Assembly (NCBI GenBank): GCA_963723205.1
Contig: CAVRQC010000038.1
Span: forward strand, 310,001 to 374,000
Direction: 5' to 3'
Origin: CAVQBP01 sp963723205
GTDB lineage: Bacteria; Bacteroidota; Ignavibacteria; Ignavibacteriales; Ignavibacteriaceae
Length of the DNA: 64,000 nt
In this document: positions 26,380-35,948 of the stretch, piece after piece
Position numbering within the stretch: position 1 is the first letter of the stretch
Layout: each line of letters opens with the position of its first letter
Position numbers and translations under genes: made by a program
Notes under the pieces: generated by a model
Databases searched by the model: none
What the model was told of the DNA's origin: nothing
What the model saw: the letters and a program-made list of their open reading frames with translations, nothing else

Positions 26380-27259
26380 TCACATTTGTTGTATTGGTAA
26401 TGTAACTCCAGAACGGAGATGCAAATCCCTCTGCGGGAAAGGAATTTCAATTTTATAATCTCTAAATTTTTGAACAATTGCACAATTTAATTCTGACTTC
26501 ACATAGTAGAACCTTTGAGGATTTTCAATCCAAACTCTCAACTGCATATTCCAGGAAGATTCACCGAACTCTTTAAAAAGCACTTCTGGTTCAGGGGTAG
26601 GCAATACTTTACTATTTTCATTAGCTGCCTCGCGCAGTGCTTTTAGCACTAAATCTAGTTCTGAATTATAAGATACGCCTACATCAAGATCAATACGAAT
26701 TCTTTTATCGCCATGTGACCAATTAATAACAGTGGAAGAAATAAACTCCGAGTTAGGTACTATATATGAAATATTATTTAGTGAACGAATTGTTGTTGAT
26801 CTAATATTTAATATTTCGAACATCACCTTCAGTGTTTCCAACAGTAACTCTGTCACCTATATTTATGGGTCGCTCAAATAATAAGATAACACCGGCTATA
26901 AAATTCGATGTTACATTTTGAAGACCGAACCCTATTCCCACAGAAAGGAATCCAAGTACTACGGTTAAGCCTGTTAAATCAATACCAATAAATTGAAGAG
27001 CAATTATAATTCCGACAAATACAATAAGATATTGAACCAATTTAGAAAGCATAAATTGAATGTCTTCCTGGATTTTAAATTTAGTAAGGATTTTAGGTAA
27101 AATTTTGTTCCTTAAAATCCTTGATAAAAAAAGAAAGACAATCACTATCAATAAAAATAAAATTATTGATATAATAGTAATATCTGTGCCATTTAGGGTA
27201 AAAATTTTATAATTAAAAATTTCTTCTATCTTTTCAATAATATTTTTCATAACTGACAT
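26380..27259 (-). pseudogene. MscS-family mechanosensitive channel, interrupted by a one-base frameshift
   Basis: Two overlapping frames together give an MscS channel of about 290 residues. The first half (start 27259, or ATG 27250) has two membrane helices and the pore helix VGIGFGLQNVTSNFIAGVI, followed by FERPINIGDRVTV. It stops shortly after the GDV motif. The second half continues in another frame with INIRSTTIRSLNN, VPNSEFISSTVINWS and the C-terminal alpha/beta domain. Removing one A from the run at 26807-26809 (T on the plus strand) restores a continuous GDVRNINIRSTTIR. This is either a recently broken gene or an assembly indel. An intact protein would release osmolytes under hypo-osmotic shock. 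Confidence 0.8.
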
Positions 27260-28150
27260 CTTTCCAATTAATAATTACTTCTTTTTGTTATACAGTAAGT
27301 CTGTTCTTCGGAACTTTCCATATTCTTAAGGTTATTGTTTCTTCCACAGATGAATTTATAGACTGGCTTATAAATTTTTCTGGTCATGTGCAACATGAAA
27401 ACAAGAGTGAATCAACTGTTTTGATTGTTTAATTATTGCCTAAACCCCTTGCTTCTGCGTCTTTTAGCATTGAGCCTTCTGCTGAAACCGGATTAGTATT
27501 ATTGAAAATACCAATACAATTGGGGACAATATTTTTACGTCTTTCAAATAAATTTTATTTAATTTTCATTGTGCTTTAAGATGAGTTTATTAAATAATAT
27601 AACAAAATAACTTAACTAAGCAAACAATAATCCTAATAAAACTAGTATTATCTTGCATATAAAAAGTATTGTAAACCATAATTGAATTAATTTCACGATA
27701 AAATATTTTAAACTAAAAACAAAAATTCAGTTTTTCAGGTATAAATATTATATTCATTAATAAGACAATTAAATAACAAAGGAATTAATAATGGCAAAAT
27801 TAATTAATTCAACTACAGGAAAAGAAATTAAAAAGTATAAAGACAGGAGAATGATTTAAACGCTAACTATTTCAAATTTTATACTAATAACTTAACACTC
27901 TCACCTTATTCAAACAAATAAAACTAGGATTATATTGAATTATATAGCAGATTCATAACCTGTTAAGTTTGAAACCCTTTATTCTTTTATGAGCGGGAAA
28001 TATATTAGAATAAAGCCAAAATTCTCACCTTTTGCTACATATTTTTTTTGAACTGCATATATGAAACCAATTTTATTTAATATATTTTAAGATCATTATC
28101 ATTCTAATTTTCCAGTATTATTTAAAAATTCCTTCGTATAAAGGTGAGCT
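27260..28150. other. 890-base intergenic region, no convincing gene
   Basis: This AT-rich gap lies between the MscS gene and the amino-acid permease gene, which point away from each other, so it holds their promoters. I see no tRNA, no strong hairpin and no repeat. The only open frame worth noting is the 22-residue frame at 27791-27859. The final bases carry the ribosome binding site AAGGTGAG (28141-28148) of the permease. Confidence 0.6.
27791..27859 (+). CDS. Possible 22-residue peptide
   Basis: ATG at 27791, preceded by AAGGAATTAATA (a fair ribosome binding site), opens a frame of 22 residues beginning MAKLINSTTGKEIKK and ending RRMI. The composition is Lys-rich, without a signal or membrane segment. 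It has no recognisable relative; it could be a small peptide, a leader, a decayed gene start or chance. Confidence 0.2.
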   Translation: MAKLINSTTGKEIKKYKDRRMI

Positions 28151-29899
28151 TTGAATAAAATAAATATTAAAACTAAATTAGCAGAACTGCCTGCAACTGC
28201 AATTTGCGGTAATGATATAACTTCTTCATGTTTATATGTATCTGCACTTTCAATAATTTACGCCGGTCAGTATGCCTGGGTTGCATTATTAATTGTTGCT
28301 TTTGTTCTATTCCTTTATAGAAAAATTTATGGTGAAGTTGTTGGTGCGCTTCCGCTTAACGGCGGAGCTTATAATGCTCTACTGAATACTACAAGCAAGT
28401 CAATTGCTTCTTTAGCGGCGTCTTTAACTCTTTTATCTTACATGGCAACCGCAGTAATTTCTGCATCCGAAGCTATGCATTATGCGCATCATCTGTTAAA
28501 TGGAATCCCGATAATATTCTCAACTGTAATTTTATTGGCGGCATTTATGTTTCTCACTATAATAGGTATAGGCGAATCTTCAAAAGTTGCGGTTGTTATT
28601 TTTATTTTTCATTTAAGCACGCTTGTTATACTTATTGTTCTTAGCACCTGGTACCTTATTAATTTCGGATTAGACACATTTACATTAAACCAACATTTCC
28701 CTTTAAGAGAGGACAGTTTATTAATAGCATTGTTTTTCGGATTTTCGGCAGCTATGCTTGGGATATCAGGATTTGAAAGCTCGGCAAACTTTGTCGAAGA
28801 ACAGGATAAAGGTGTTTTCCCAAAAACTTTAAGAAACATGTGGCTCGCTGTAAGTGTGTTCAACCCGGCAATTGCATTTCTTGCCCTGGCAATAATTCCA
28901 ATCCCGGAAGTAGCTAATAACCAGGAAGCCTTGTTAGCTCTTTTAGGCGGAAAGGCCGGCGGGAATTGGTTAGCGTTGATGATTTCCGTTGATGCCACAC
29001 TTGTTCTAAGCGGGGCGGTATTAACTTCATTTGTAGGTGTAACCGGCTTAGTTACCCGGATGACCTTGGACAGATGCCTGCCGCAATTTCTTCTTAAAAC
29101 CGGGAAAAGAGGTACCACACATAGAATTATTATAGCGTTTTTCCTTTTAAGTGTGTCTGTTCTGTTTATAACCCGGGGTAATTTGGGCGCATTGGCCGGT
29201 GTTTATACAATTTCTTTCTTAGCGGTAATGATTCTTTTCGGATTCGGAAACGTTCTTCTTAAAATAAAAAGGAATAAATTGCCTAGACCGGAACGTGCCT
29301 CAATTCCAGCATTACTGGTAGCTATATTAGCTGTACTAGCCGGACTAATAGGTAATGCCATAATGAATCCAAAATATCTTCTCGTATTTCTCGAATATTT
29401 TATTCCAAGCATGGTTATAATAGGAATAATGCTTTACAGAATACCTTTGTTAAAAGCTGTCCTTTTTGTGATTAGATCAATTAATGAATCTATTCAGCGA
29501 ACTGCAACAAGAATTTCAGCGTTGATAAGAGGAAAAATTAATAAAATAAACTCTCAGCAATTTGTGTTTTTTACAAAGGGAGACGACATAGCAACCCTAA
29601 ATCAAGTTATGCTGTATGTAAGAAAAAACGAGAATACAAGAAGAATTAAGATTGTAAGTGTAATAAATGATAATGTAGCTGTAGCCGAAAATCTGAGAAA
29701 TGAAATAAATGTACTCGACCGCGCTTATCCGGAGATAGATATTGAATTTATTGAGTTATCCGGAATTTTTTCCCCGGAACTAATTAAACAGCTTTCCGAT
29801 AAGTGGAATATACCTACAAATTTTATGTTTGTCGGACAGCCTGGGAAAACTTTCCCTTACCGTTTGGAAGATCTTGGAGGTGTACGTTTGATTATCTAA
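28151..29899 (+). CDS. APC-family amino acid permease with C-terminal cytoplasmic domain
   Basis: The product has 582 residues. The start is a TTG directly after AAGGTGAG. The first 430 residues hold about 12 membrane helices with APC-superfamily features: early GNDITSSCLYVSALSI, LNGGAYNALLNTTSKS, and GISGFESSANFVEEQDKGVF (helix 6 region). After the last helix about 130 residues form a soluble alpha/beta domain (FVFFTKGDDIATLNQVMLYV; RIKIVSVINDNVAVAENLRN) resembling universal-stress-protein-type regulatory tails of such transporters. It is a probable amino-acid or related cation-amine importer; the substrate is unknown. Monocistronic. Confidence 0.85.
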   Translation: MNKINIKTKLAELPATAICGNDITSSCLYVSALSIIYAGQYAWVALLIVAFVLFLYRKIYGEVVGALPLNGGAYNALLNTTSKSIASLAASLTLLSYMATAVISASEAMHYAHHLLNGIPIIFSTVILLAAFMFLTIIGIGESSKVAVVIFIFHLSTLVILIVLSTWYLINFGLDTFTLNQHFPLREDSLLIALFFGFSAAMLGISGFESSANFVEEQDKGVFPKTLRNMWLAVSVFNPAIAFLALAIIPIPEVANNQEALLALLGGKAGGNWLALMISVDATLVLSGAVLTSFVGVTGLVTRMTLDRCLPQFLLKTGKRGTTHRIIIAFFLLSVSVLFITRGNLGALAGVYTISFLAVMILFGFGNVLLKIKRNKLPRPERASIPALLVAILAVLAGLIGNAIMNPKYLLVFLEYFIPSMVIIGIMLYRIPLLKAVLFVIRSINESIQRTATRISALIRGKINKINSQQFVFFTKGDDIATLNQVMLYVRKNENTRRIKIVSVINDNVAVAENLRNEINVLDRAYPEIDIEFIELSGIFSPELIKQLSDKWNIPTNFMFVGQPGKTFPYRLEDLGGVRLII

Positions 29900-30022
29900 A
29901 GTTTGATTTTTAAATATTGATACATGTTCTTATTCAAAAGATGTAGTTGAAATGTAATTTGATCTCGTTCCCCATAGAATTTTCCCCGGCCTTCACTAAT
30001 TATTAATGATTTAATTAAGTAC

Positions 30023-31087
30023 TTAAAACCACTTCTTCCGTTTAAAAAATATTAGTAATGAAACTGCAATGATAACCATTGCACCCAAAAAAATAAAATA
30101 ACTGTATTTAAAATGAAGCTCAGGCAGATATTCGAAATTAGTGCCGTAAATACCAGCGATAAAAGTAAGCGGGATGAAAATAGCGGCAAAAATCGTTAAA
30201 ATTTTCATTACATCGTTCATCTTATTTGCCAGGTTTGAATTATATAAATTCATCTGATCCGAAAGCATCTCCCTGTAAGTATCAATAGCCTCAGAAGTCT
30301 GAGTAATTAAATCCTCCAGATCCTTTAAAAATGGTTTTGTTTTCTTATTTATTAGGTCGGAATCTAATTTTGATAATTGGATAATAGCTTCCCTGGCCGG
30401 TCTAATATTCTTTCTAAGGAAATTCATTTCACGCCTGAAATCACTCAACTGTTCCATAATTTTAGGCTCAGGATTTTCCAATACAGATTCTTCCATGTCT
30501 TCAATTCTTTCACCATATCTTTCAACTATGTAAATATAATTATCTACTACTGTGTCAATTAAAGCATAAGCTAAATAGTCTGTGCTTGTTGCCCTGATTC
30601 TTCCTTTTTGTTTTCTAATTCGTTCTCTTACTGGTTCAAAAACATCGCCTGGCTGCTCTTGAAATGTTAAGAGGAATGTTTTTCCTATAACCATGCTTAG
30701 CTGTTCAGCGATAATTATATTATTTGTGTCATTATAGCGAAGCATTTTTAAAACCAAGAACAAGTTATTATCGGATTCCTGAAATTTTGGCCTTTGATCG
30801 GTATTCATTATATCTTCAACAAGAAGCGGGTGCAAATCAAATGTTTCACCAATTTCCTTCATTAAATCAGAATTATGAAGACCGTCGATGTTTATCCAGG
30901 ATACAGTATTTGTTTCTTTATATACTGTCCCGTCCGAAATATTTTTTAATTCATCTTCATGCAGTTTTGTTTTATCATAATCAATAACCCTTATACGAAT
31001 TTCATCTACTTTTTTTTCGCCGATAAAAACCGCACTACCGGGGATAAGGCCCTTATTTTTATTTCTTTTTTTTAGGAATCTAGCCAT
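30023..31087 (-). CDS. corA: CorA-type Mg2+/Co2+ transporter
   Basis: From the ATG at 31087 the product has 354 residues; a TTG at 31099 would add four. It has the CorA plan: a large N-terminal cytoplasmic domain, a long helix (about 180-300), and two C-terminal membrane helices (about 298-317 and 333-350). The loop between them reads AGIYGTNFEYLPEL. Classical CorA has GMN there, so the selectivity-loop Met is Thr, and MPE is LPE. The C-terminus is basic (FFKRKKWF), as usual. It starts one base after a 50-residue gene (TAAAATG), suggesting translational coupling. Confidence 0.9.
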   Translation of the reverse strand: MARFLKKRNKNKGLIPGSAVFIGEKKVDEIRIRVIDYDKTKLHEDELKNISDGTVYKETNTVSWINIDGLHNSDLMKEIGETFDLHPLLVEDIMNTDQRPKFQESDNNLFLVLKMLRYNDTNNIIIAEQLSMVIGKTFLLTFQEQPGDVFEPVRERIRKQKGRIRATSTDYLAYALIDTVVDNYIYIVERYGERIEDMEESVLENPEPKIMEQLSDFRREMNFLRKNIRPAREAIIQLSKLDSDLINKKTKPFLKDLEDLITQTSEAIDTYREMLSDQMNLYNSNLANKMNDVMKILTIFAAIFIPLTFIAGIYGTNFEYLPELHFKYSYFIFLGAMVIIAVSLLIFFKRKKWF

Positions 31088-31088
31088 T

Positions 31089-31240
31089 TTAATTCTCAAT
31101 TTTTACTTTAACTGTCGGCCAACTAACGATTTCATAAGTGCCGGAAGCCAATTGTACTTTCCCGCCGGTAGCAACAATGTCATTATGAAATTTTGTAAAT
31201 AATCCGTCAGTTGTAATTCTGTGTTATAAAGGGAACTCAT
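31089..31240 (-). pseudogene. Possible 50-residue gene before corA, with a one-base frameshift
   Basis: A coding-looking frame ends at TAA 31091-31089, one base before the corA ATG, and reads TTDGLFTKFHNDIVATGG then SGTYEIVSWPTVKVKIEN. It has no start codon of its own and meets a stop upstream. An ATG at 31240 in the neighbouring frame (MSSLYNTE) joins it if one A is added around 31218-31221, giving 50 residues. The one-base spacing to corA matches another coupled pair in the window (lpxH-PBP1A). The family is not recognised. Confidence 0.35.
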
Positions 31241-31345
31241 TTGTGCATATTGGTAATTTTATTACAAATATAAAAAAATATTATTTAGATTATTACCTTC
31301 ATGCAAATCCCAATAAATCCGAAATTCGCAAACAAAAAACTGAAA

Positions 31346-32161
31346 CTATAATAGTTGATGTTTCTTTGTCCAATCCTTAAAACCGTTTTCCAGTTGTTCA
31401 AAAGAATCAATAGCAAAAAGAACCGGTTGAAGATGCCAGACATCATACTTTTGGTTTACAATCCTTTCCGGATCAAAATCGTTCACCTCAACATCATTTG
31501 AAAGAGCATGCTGAACTTCCCCAAGAGATGAGATAATTCCGGCTCCATAAACTCTCATGCCTTCTGATTTTTTTATTAATCCGAATTCAACCGTAAACCA
31601 ATGAAAAGTTTCCAGTTTTTTTCTGTTTTCTCCTTTAGCATTAAATGCCGCTTCACCAAACGTTTGATAGAAAGAAGCAAAATTAGAATCGGTTAACATT
31701 GGCATATGACCGAACATGTCGTGAAAAAGATCCGGTGCAGGAGTATAATCCAGTTCATCTTTTCCTCTTATATAATCTGTTGAAGGGAATACCTTCCTTC
31801 TTAACATTGCAAAAAAATCCTGTTCATGAATTAAACCTGGAACTCTGGCTATTCTCCACCCGGTAGTTTTATTAAAGACATGGCTTAAATCTTTTAGTGC
31901 AGGAATCTTATCGGGAGTAAAGTTCAATCTTTTTGATCCCTCCAAATATTCATCACAAGCTCTTCTTGGAAGAAATTTCATTTGTCGATCAAAGAGAAAT
32001 CTCCAGGATTCATGATCTGATTCGGGATAATCCGGATAGATAATTTCATCATGTTCAGGTACAGGACCTGTTAATTTTTGTGGAATACATCTTGGATCTA
32101 CCCCCTCTTCGGCAGCCTTTTCATAAGCAGACAGAGTTTTTTCTTCTTTTAGATTATCCAT
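31346..32161 (-). CDS. phhA: Phenylalanine-4-hydroxylase
   Basis: The product has 271 residues, the size of monomeric bacterial phenylalanine hydroxylases with no ACT domain. The iron-binding triad is visible: H147 and H152 in LFHDMFGHMP, and E192 in FTVEFGL. The pterin-binding region around GWRIARVPGLIHEQDFF is present. The enzyme converts phenylalanine to tyrosine using O2 and a tetrahydropterin, and so fits with the PTPS-folE-SDR operon at 15-17.5 kb. It is on the same strand as the corA unit but separated from it by about 100 bases. Confidence 0.93.
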   Translation of the reverse strand: MDNLKEEKTLSAYEKAAEEGVDPRCIPQKLTGPVPEHDEIIYPDYPESDHESWRFLFDRQMKFLPRRACDEYLEGSKRLNFTPDKIPALKDLSHVFNKTTGWRIARVPGLIHEQDFFAMLRRKVFPSTDYIRGKDELDYTPAPDLFHDMFGHMPMLTDSNFASFYQTFGEAAFNAKGENRKKLETFHWFTVEFGLIKKSEGMRVYGAGIISSLGEVQHALSNDVEVNDFDPERIVNQKYDVWHLQPVLFAIDSFEQLENGFKDWTKKHQLL

Positions 32162-32342
32162 GTCTTACTCCTTTTAATAAGATTAATTCACTTTTGGTGA
32201 TTATCTTTTTTAGTAAATAAGTATTGCTGGTAACAAATAAAATCTTTCCGGATAAAACTGAACGTCTCTAAGATCACTCCATAAAAATAATATAGCAATA
32301 AAGGAGCATCACAAATGTGTCCTGCTTACCATGTACAATAGT

Positions 32343-33106
32343 TTAATTCTGCTTAGTTACATAGCATATAATTTCACCCGGCATCAGACTGTATCTTATT
32401 CTTTTTTCTTTGGGAAGAGTTTCGATATAATTATCTTTTTTAACAACAAAACCTTCTTTTTCAAGTCTTTTATAATAATCTCTTCCGTAAATCCTGACAT
32501 GATCTTCCTGTCCGAAATGTTTTAGTCTTTCCAAAGGTGATTTAATAGACGGGTCTTCATAGGTTATTTCAAGGTCTTCATTTAACGGAACCTGTAAAAT
32601 TGCCCAGCCGTCTTTTTTAAGAATACGTAGAATTTCCCGCATACTCTTTTTATCATCTGAAATATGTTCCAACACATGAGAACAAATAATTATATCGAAG
32701 GAATTATTTTTAAATGGGAGATTCTGAATATCGGAATTTAAACTAACATGAGGTTCTATAAGGTCTGTGGTTATATAGTTTATATTATTTAACTTTAAAA
32801 TTTTTCTTTTAATGAATCCTCAGGTGCAAAATGAAGCAGGTTAAACTTTTTATTAATATTTATTTTATTGTAAATATATAACCAGAGCAAGCGATGCCGT
32901 TCGAATGAATCGCAGCCGGGACAAACAGCATTTTTTCTTTTTACAACACCTGCCGGTAGAAATTTTTTATATGTTTTACCGCAGATCGGGCATTCAAAAT
33001 TATTACCTTGAAGAAAGAAACCTTGTACGCGTCTTTTTAGTTTACCTGCTCTCTTTTTAAGTAACGACGGCAGAAATAACTTAATTCGATAGGTAAAATT
33101 TTTCAT
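32343..33106 (-). pseudogene. Zinc-ribbon class I SAM-dependent methyltransferase, interrupted by a one-base frameshift
   Basis: Two frames read as one methyltransferase of about 255 residues. The N-terminal part (start 33106) has a basic leader, a CxxC...CxxC zinc ribbon (CPICGKTYKKFLP, NAVCPGCDSFERHRLLWLYI) and motif I (LLHFAPE). It stops at 32795. The continuation, without its own start, runs through ITTDLIEPHVSLNSDIQNLP and IIICSHVLEHISDD to LPKEKRIRYSLMPGE, stop at 32343. Adding one A in the A5 run (T at 32801-32805) joins them. Such genes are common in glycan or lipid-modification contexts; the substrate is unknown. Confidence 0.75.
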
Positions 33107-33140
33107 TTTTTACGTGTAATTGTCCTTTGTTCAATATTTT

Positions 33141-33701
33141 TTATGATGGTTTTTTAAGACGCACAGCTTCTCTTCTAACCAGCCATAATTCAGGAATAAT
33201 TTCAGAGATTATTTCTCCATCATCAAAAATACGAATTATTGAACTTTCCGATACAACTACAACAACTGCATTAGTTTCTTTTGATATGGAAGCCGCGGCA
33301 ATATGCCTGCTTCCAAGACCACGCGGCAATTCAATATCTAAAGAAGAAGGATAAATATACCGACACGCAGAAATAACTATCCCGTCGTCTGAGACAATAA
33401 AAGCTCCATCAAGCTGGGCTAATTCCTTTATTGTTTCCCACATATCATCATTATTAATACTTTTCAATTTTTCGGGATGATACCGCAAAGGATCTAGTAT
33501 TAAAGATCTGGATCTTTTTAGTGTTTTATCGGAATCGGAGATTACGAACATTGTCCCTATTTTTCTCCCTTCACGTCCTTCACGCCCAATCTCGATTGCT
33601 AATAATATAACTTTTCTGAGCGTATCAGTATTTATATTTCTACTCTTGCTGCAAATTTCATCAAGCAAATTTTTTCTTTTTGAAGATTTCATTCCCATCA
33701 C
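33141..33701 (-). CDS. Diadenylate cyclase domain protein (DacZ/DisA_N-like)
   Basis: The product has 186 residues forming a single DAC domain. LAIEIGREGREGRKIGTMFV, LDGAF (D98-G99-A100) and GLGSRHIAAASIS (R132-H133) match the two nucleotide-binding motifs DGA and RHR; the third residue of the second motif is Ile. The pattern is closer to archaeal DacZ-type proteins than to CdaA, which is preceded by three membrane helices, or DisA, which carries a helix-hairpin-helix. It probably makes cyclic di-AMP from two ATP. Three starts are possible (GTG 33701, ATG 33698, ATG 33692). It is upstream of the methyltransferase on the same strand. Confidence 0.75.
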   Translation of the reverse strand: MMGMKSSKRKNLLDEICSKSRNINTDTLRKVILLAIEIGREGREGRKIGTMFVISDSDKTLKRSRSLILDPLRYHPEKLKSINNDDMWETIKELAQLDGAFIVSDDGIVISACRYIYPSSLDIELPRGLGSRHIAAASISKETNAVVVVVSESSIIRIFDDGEIISEIIPELWLVRREAVRLKKPS

Positions 33702-33818
33702 TTAATAATGAATAAAAAAAAGAATTATCGAATTCCGGAATAATAAATCGATTCTTTTTTTAATTTAATATAATATCAGATGAATTTCTACAATAAGATA
33801 TAAAACAATATCCAAAAA

Positions 33819-34940
33819 TTATTTTGGGAAGAAGATTAATTTTTCCAACGTAATTTTCTCGAGAAATTTTTCATCTACAATTGCTCCCGAACCTGGTTTT
33901 TCCGGAACGGTTAAGGTACCATCGGCATTTAATTCAAATGGATTTAACACAATATCCTTTTGAAAATACCTTTTGTTTGCACTAATATCACCGGGTAATT
34001 TAAAATTTGGAAGACTTGCCAAAGCAACATTAAAAGCCCTGCCGATTCCCGTTTCAAGCATACCTCCGCACCAAACCGGGACATTATTTTCTTCGGCGAT
34101 ATCATGGATATTTTTTGCGTTAATTAATCCTCCGACCCTGGACGATTTTACATTTATAACTTTGCATGCATTCATTGCAATTGCACTTTTAGCCTGCAGC
34201 AGTGAAGTAATACTTTCATCTAAACAAATAGGGGTTTTAATTTTTTTTTGCAATATTGAATGTTCGTACAAGTCATCATGAGCAAGAGGCTGTTCAATAA
34301 ATAGTAAATTATATTCATCCAATCTGCAAAGATGGACTGCATCATCTAATTTATAAGCACTATTTGCATCAACCTGCAGTAAAGTATACTTCCAATTTTT
34401 TCTTATCTCACTGACAGGTTCTAAATCCCATCCAGGTTTTATTTTGATTTTAATTCTTTTATATCCTTCATTAAGATAGTTATCTATTAAATTTAAAAGT
34501 GAAGAAATATTTTCCTGTATACCAATACTTACACCCACATCAATTTTTTTTCTTGTTCCTCCCAACATTTTTGAAAGACTTGTTTTTTTTATCTTTCCAA
34601 GAAGATCCCAAAAGGCAAATTCCAAACCTGCGACTGCTATTTTATTACCTCTTACCCGGGAAAAAATATTATTGACTTCCTCCGTCATTGTTTCAATTTC
34701 AAAACTATTTTTCAGCAGCAAAGGGATTAAAATTTCTTTTATTACTGACCATGCTGTACCAGTTGTTTCTTCAACATAAAAAGGCTCTTTGCTAACAGGT
34801 GCTTCACCCCAGCCGGTAACACCATCCATATCAACTCTAATAATTATTCCGCTGTTTCCGTTTTCTGTCCAGCCGCTGGATGTAAATGGCTTTACATAGG
34901 GAAGATATATTCTCCTGATTTCTATTCTATCGATTTTCAT
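33819..34940 (-). CDS. menC: o-Succinylbenzoate synthase (enolase superfamily)
   Basis: The product has 373 residues. Residues of the OSBS/NSAR group are present: the Lys-x-Lys pair K164/K166 before PGWD, metal ligands D191 (DANSAY), E216 (IEQPLAHDD) and D241 (CLDESI), and the opposite-face lysine K265 (INVKSSRVGGL). WCGGMLETGIGRA and LPGDISANKRY are typical of the MenC/N-acylamino-acid-racemase branch. It makes o-succinylbenzoate for menaquinone, the respiratory quinone of this lineage. No other men genes are in the window; N-acylamino-acid racemase is the alternative activity. Confidence 0.88.
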   Translation of the reverse strand: MKIDRIEIRRIYLPYVKPFTSSGWTENGNSGIIIRVDMDGVTGWGEAPVSKEPFYVEETTGTAWSVIKEILIPLLLKNSFEIETMTEEVNNIFSRVRGNKIAVAGLEFAFWDLLGKIKKTSLSKMLGGTRKKIDVGVSIGIQENISSLLNLIDNYLNEGYKRIKIKIKPGWDLEPVSEIRKNWKYTLLQVDANSAYKLDDAVHLCRLDEYNLLFIEQPLAHDDLYEHSILQKKIKTPICLDESITSLLQAKSAIAMNACKVINVKSSRVGGLINAKNIHDIAEENNVPVWCGGMLETGIGRAFNVALASLPNFKLPGDISANKRYFQKDIVLNPFELNADGTLTVPEKPGSGAIVDEKFLEKITLEKLIFFPK

Positions 34941-35038
34941 AATAAAAAAATTTTTGTAAAGTTTTTATATTATAGTTAAAATTGAAATTAAAATACCACA
35001 TTTTTTCAAATTTCAGATCAAATTTAATAGTTAATAAA

Positions 35039-35794
35039 ATGAAAATAACTTTTTTCTTATTATTTATTTTTACTCAAATATTATATTGCCAGGTAAATAC
35101 TGAAAAATACCGAAACATAGAAGACAGCCTGGGATTTTCAGGAATAATAAAATTAGATGCATCAATTCAGACAGGTAATACTGATTTACAGGAATTAGGT
35201 TCTAAAATACTTTTGGAATATAGAAAACCGGTTTCAACTATTTTACTAATCTTAAATGGTGATTACGGCTGGAATAATGGTGAACAATTTTCAAATCAGG
35301 CACTTGCACATTTAAGATATGTGCAGGCTTTAAATCCCGGATTAAAATTTGAAATATTTACGCAGATTAACTATGATAAATCTCTCCTGCTTCTGTTCCG
35401 GGCTTTAGCCGGTGCCGGATTAAGATTTAAACTGCTGGAATCTAAAAATTCTGAACTCTGGTTCGGTTCGGCATACATGATTGAATATGAAAGATATAGT
35501 GCTCCCAGGAGATTTATCGAGAAGAAAAAAATGCTAGCGCACAGGTGGAGTAATTATTTATCCTTTAATTTAAGTCTACAAAAAAATGTGAGCATTTCTT
35601 CGGTAATTTATTATCAGCCAAGATTTGATTTGTGGAAAGACACAAGAATTTTAACAGAGAATTCTCTGATAGTGAATTTATCGAGCAGTTTTTCACTTTC
35701 TGTTGATTTTAATTTAAGATATGACCGGTTTACTCCTAAAGGCATCAGAGAAGTAGATACAAAATCTAAAGTAGGATTTATTTACAATTTTTAA
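35039..35794 (+). CDS. DUF481-like outer-membrane beta-barrel protein
   Basis: I take ATG 35039 because it starts a clean signal peptide (KITFFLLFIFTQILYCQ); a TTG 34982 would add 19 residues. The mature protein, about 235 residues, alternates hydrophobic and polar residues in strand-length units and ends in an aromatic residue (VGFIYNF). GIIKLDASIQTGNTDLQELG is the DUF481/YdiY-type opening, with a strand pair and the S/D-x-x-T-G-N-T-D motif. It is divergent from menC. The function of this family is unknown; E. coli YdiY is salt/acid-induced. Confidence 0.75.
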   Translation: MKITFFLLFIFTQILYCQVNTEKYRNIEDSLGFSGIIKLDASIQTGNTDLQELGSKILLEYRKPVSTILLILNGDYGWNNGEQFSNQALAHLRYVQALNPGLKFEIFTQINYDKSLLLLFRALAGAGLRFKLLESKNSELWFGSAYMIEYERYSAPRRFIEKKKMLAHRWSNYLSFNLSLQKNVSISSVIYYQPRFDLWKDTRILTENSLIVNLSSSFSLSVDFNLRYDRFTPKGIREVDTKSKVGFIYNF

Positions 35795-35948
35795 CTTAGT
35801 TAAATGTTAATGAGAGTAAATTTAAAAATGATATATGGTTTTAATTATTAAAATCCTGATGTTTTTGTAATTAGATAAACAAAAAAATTTATAACAGTTA
35901 AAAACTAATTTTAATTAAACCGATTATTTTTATTCACATTATTTGGAC

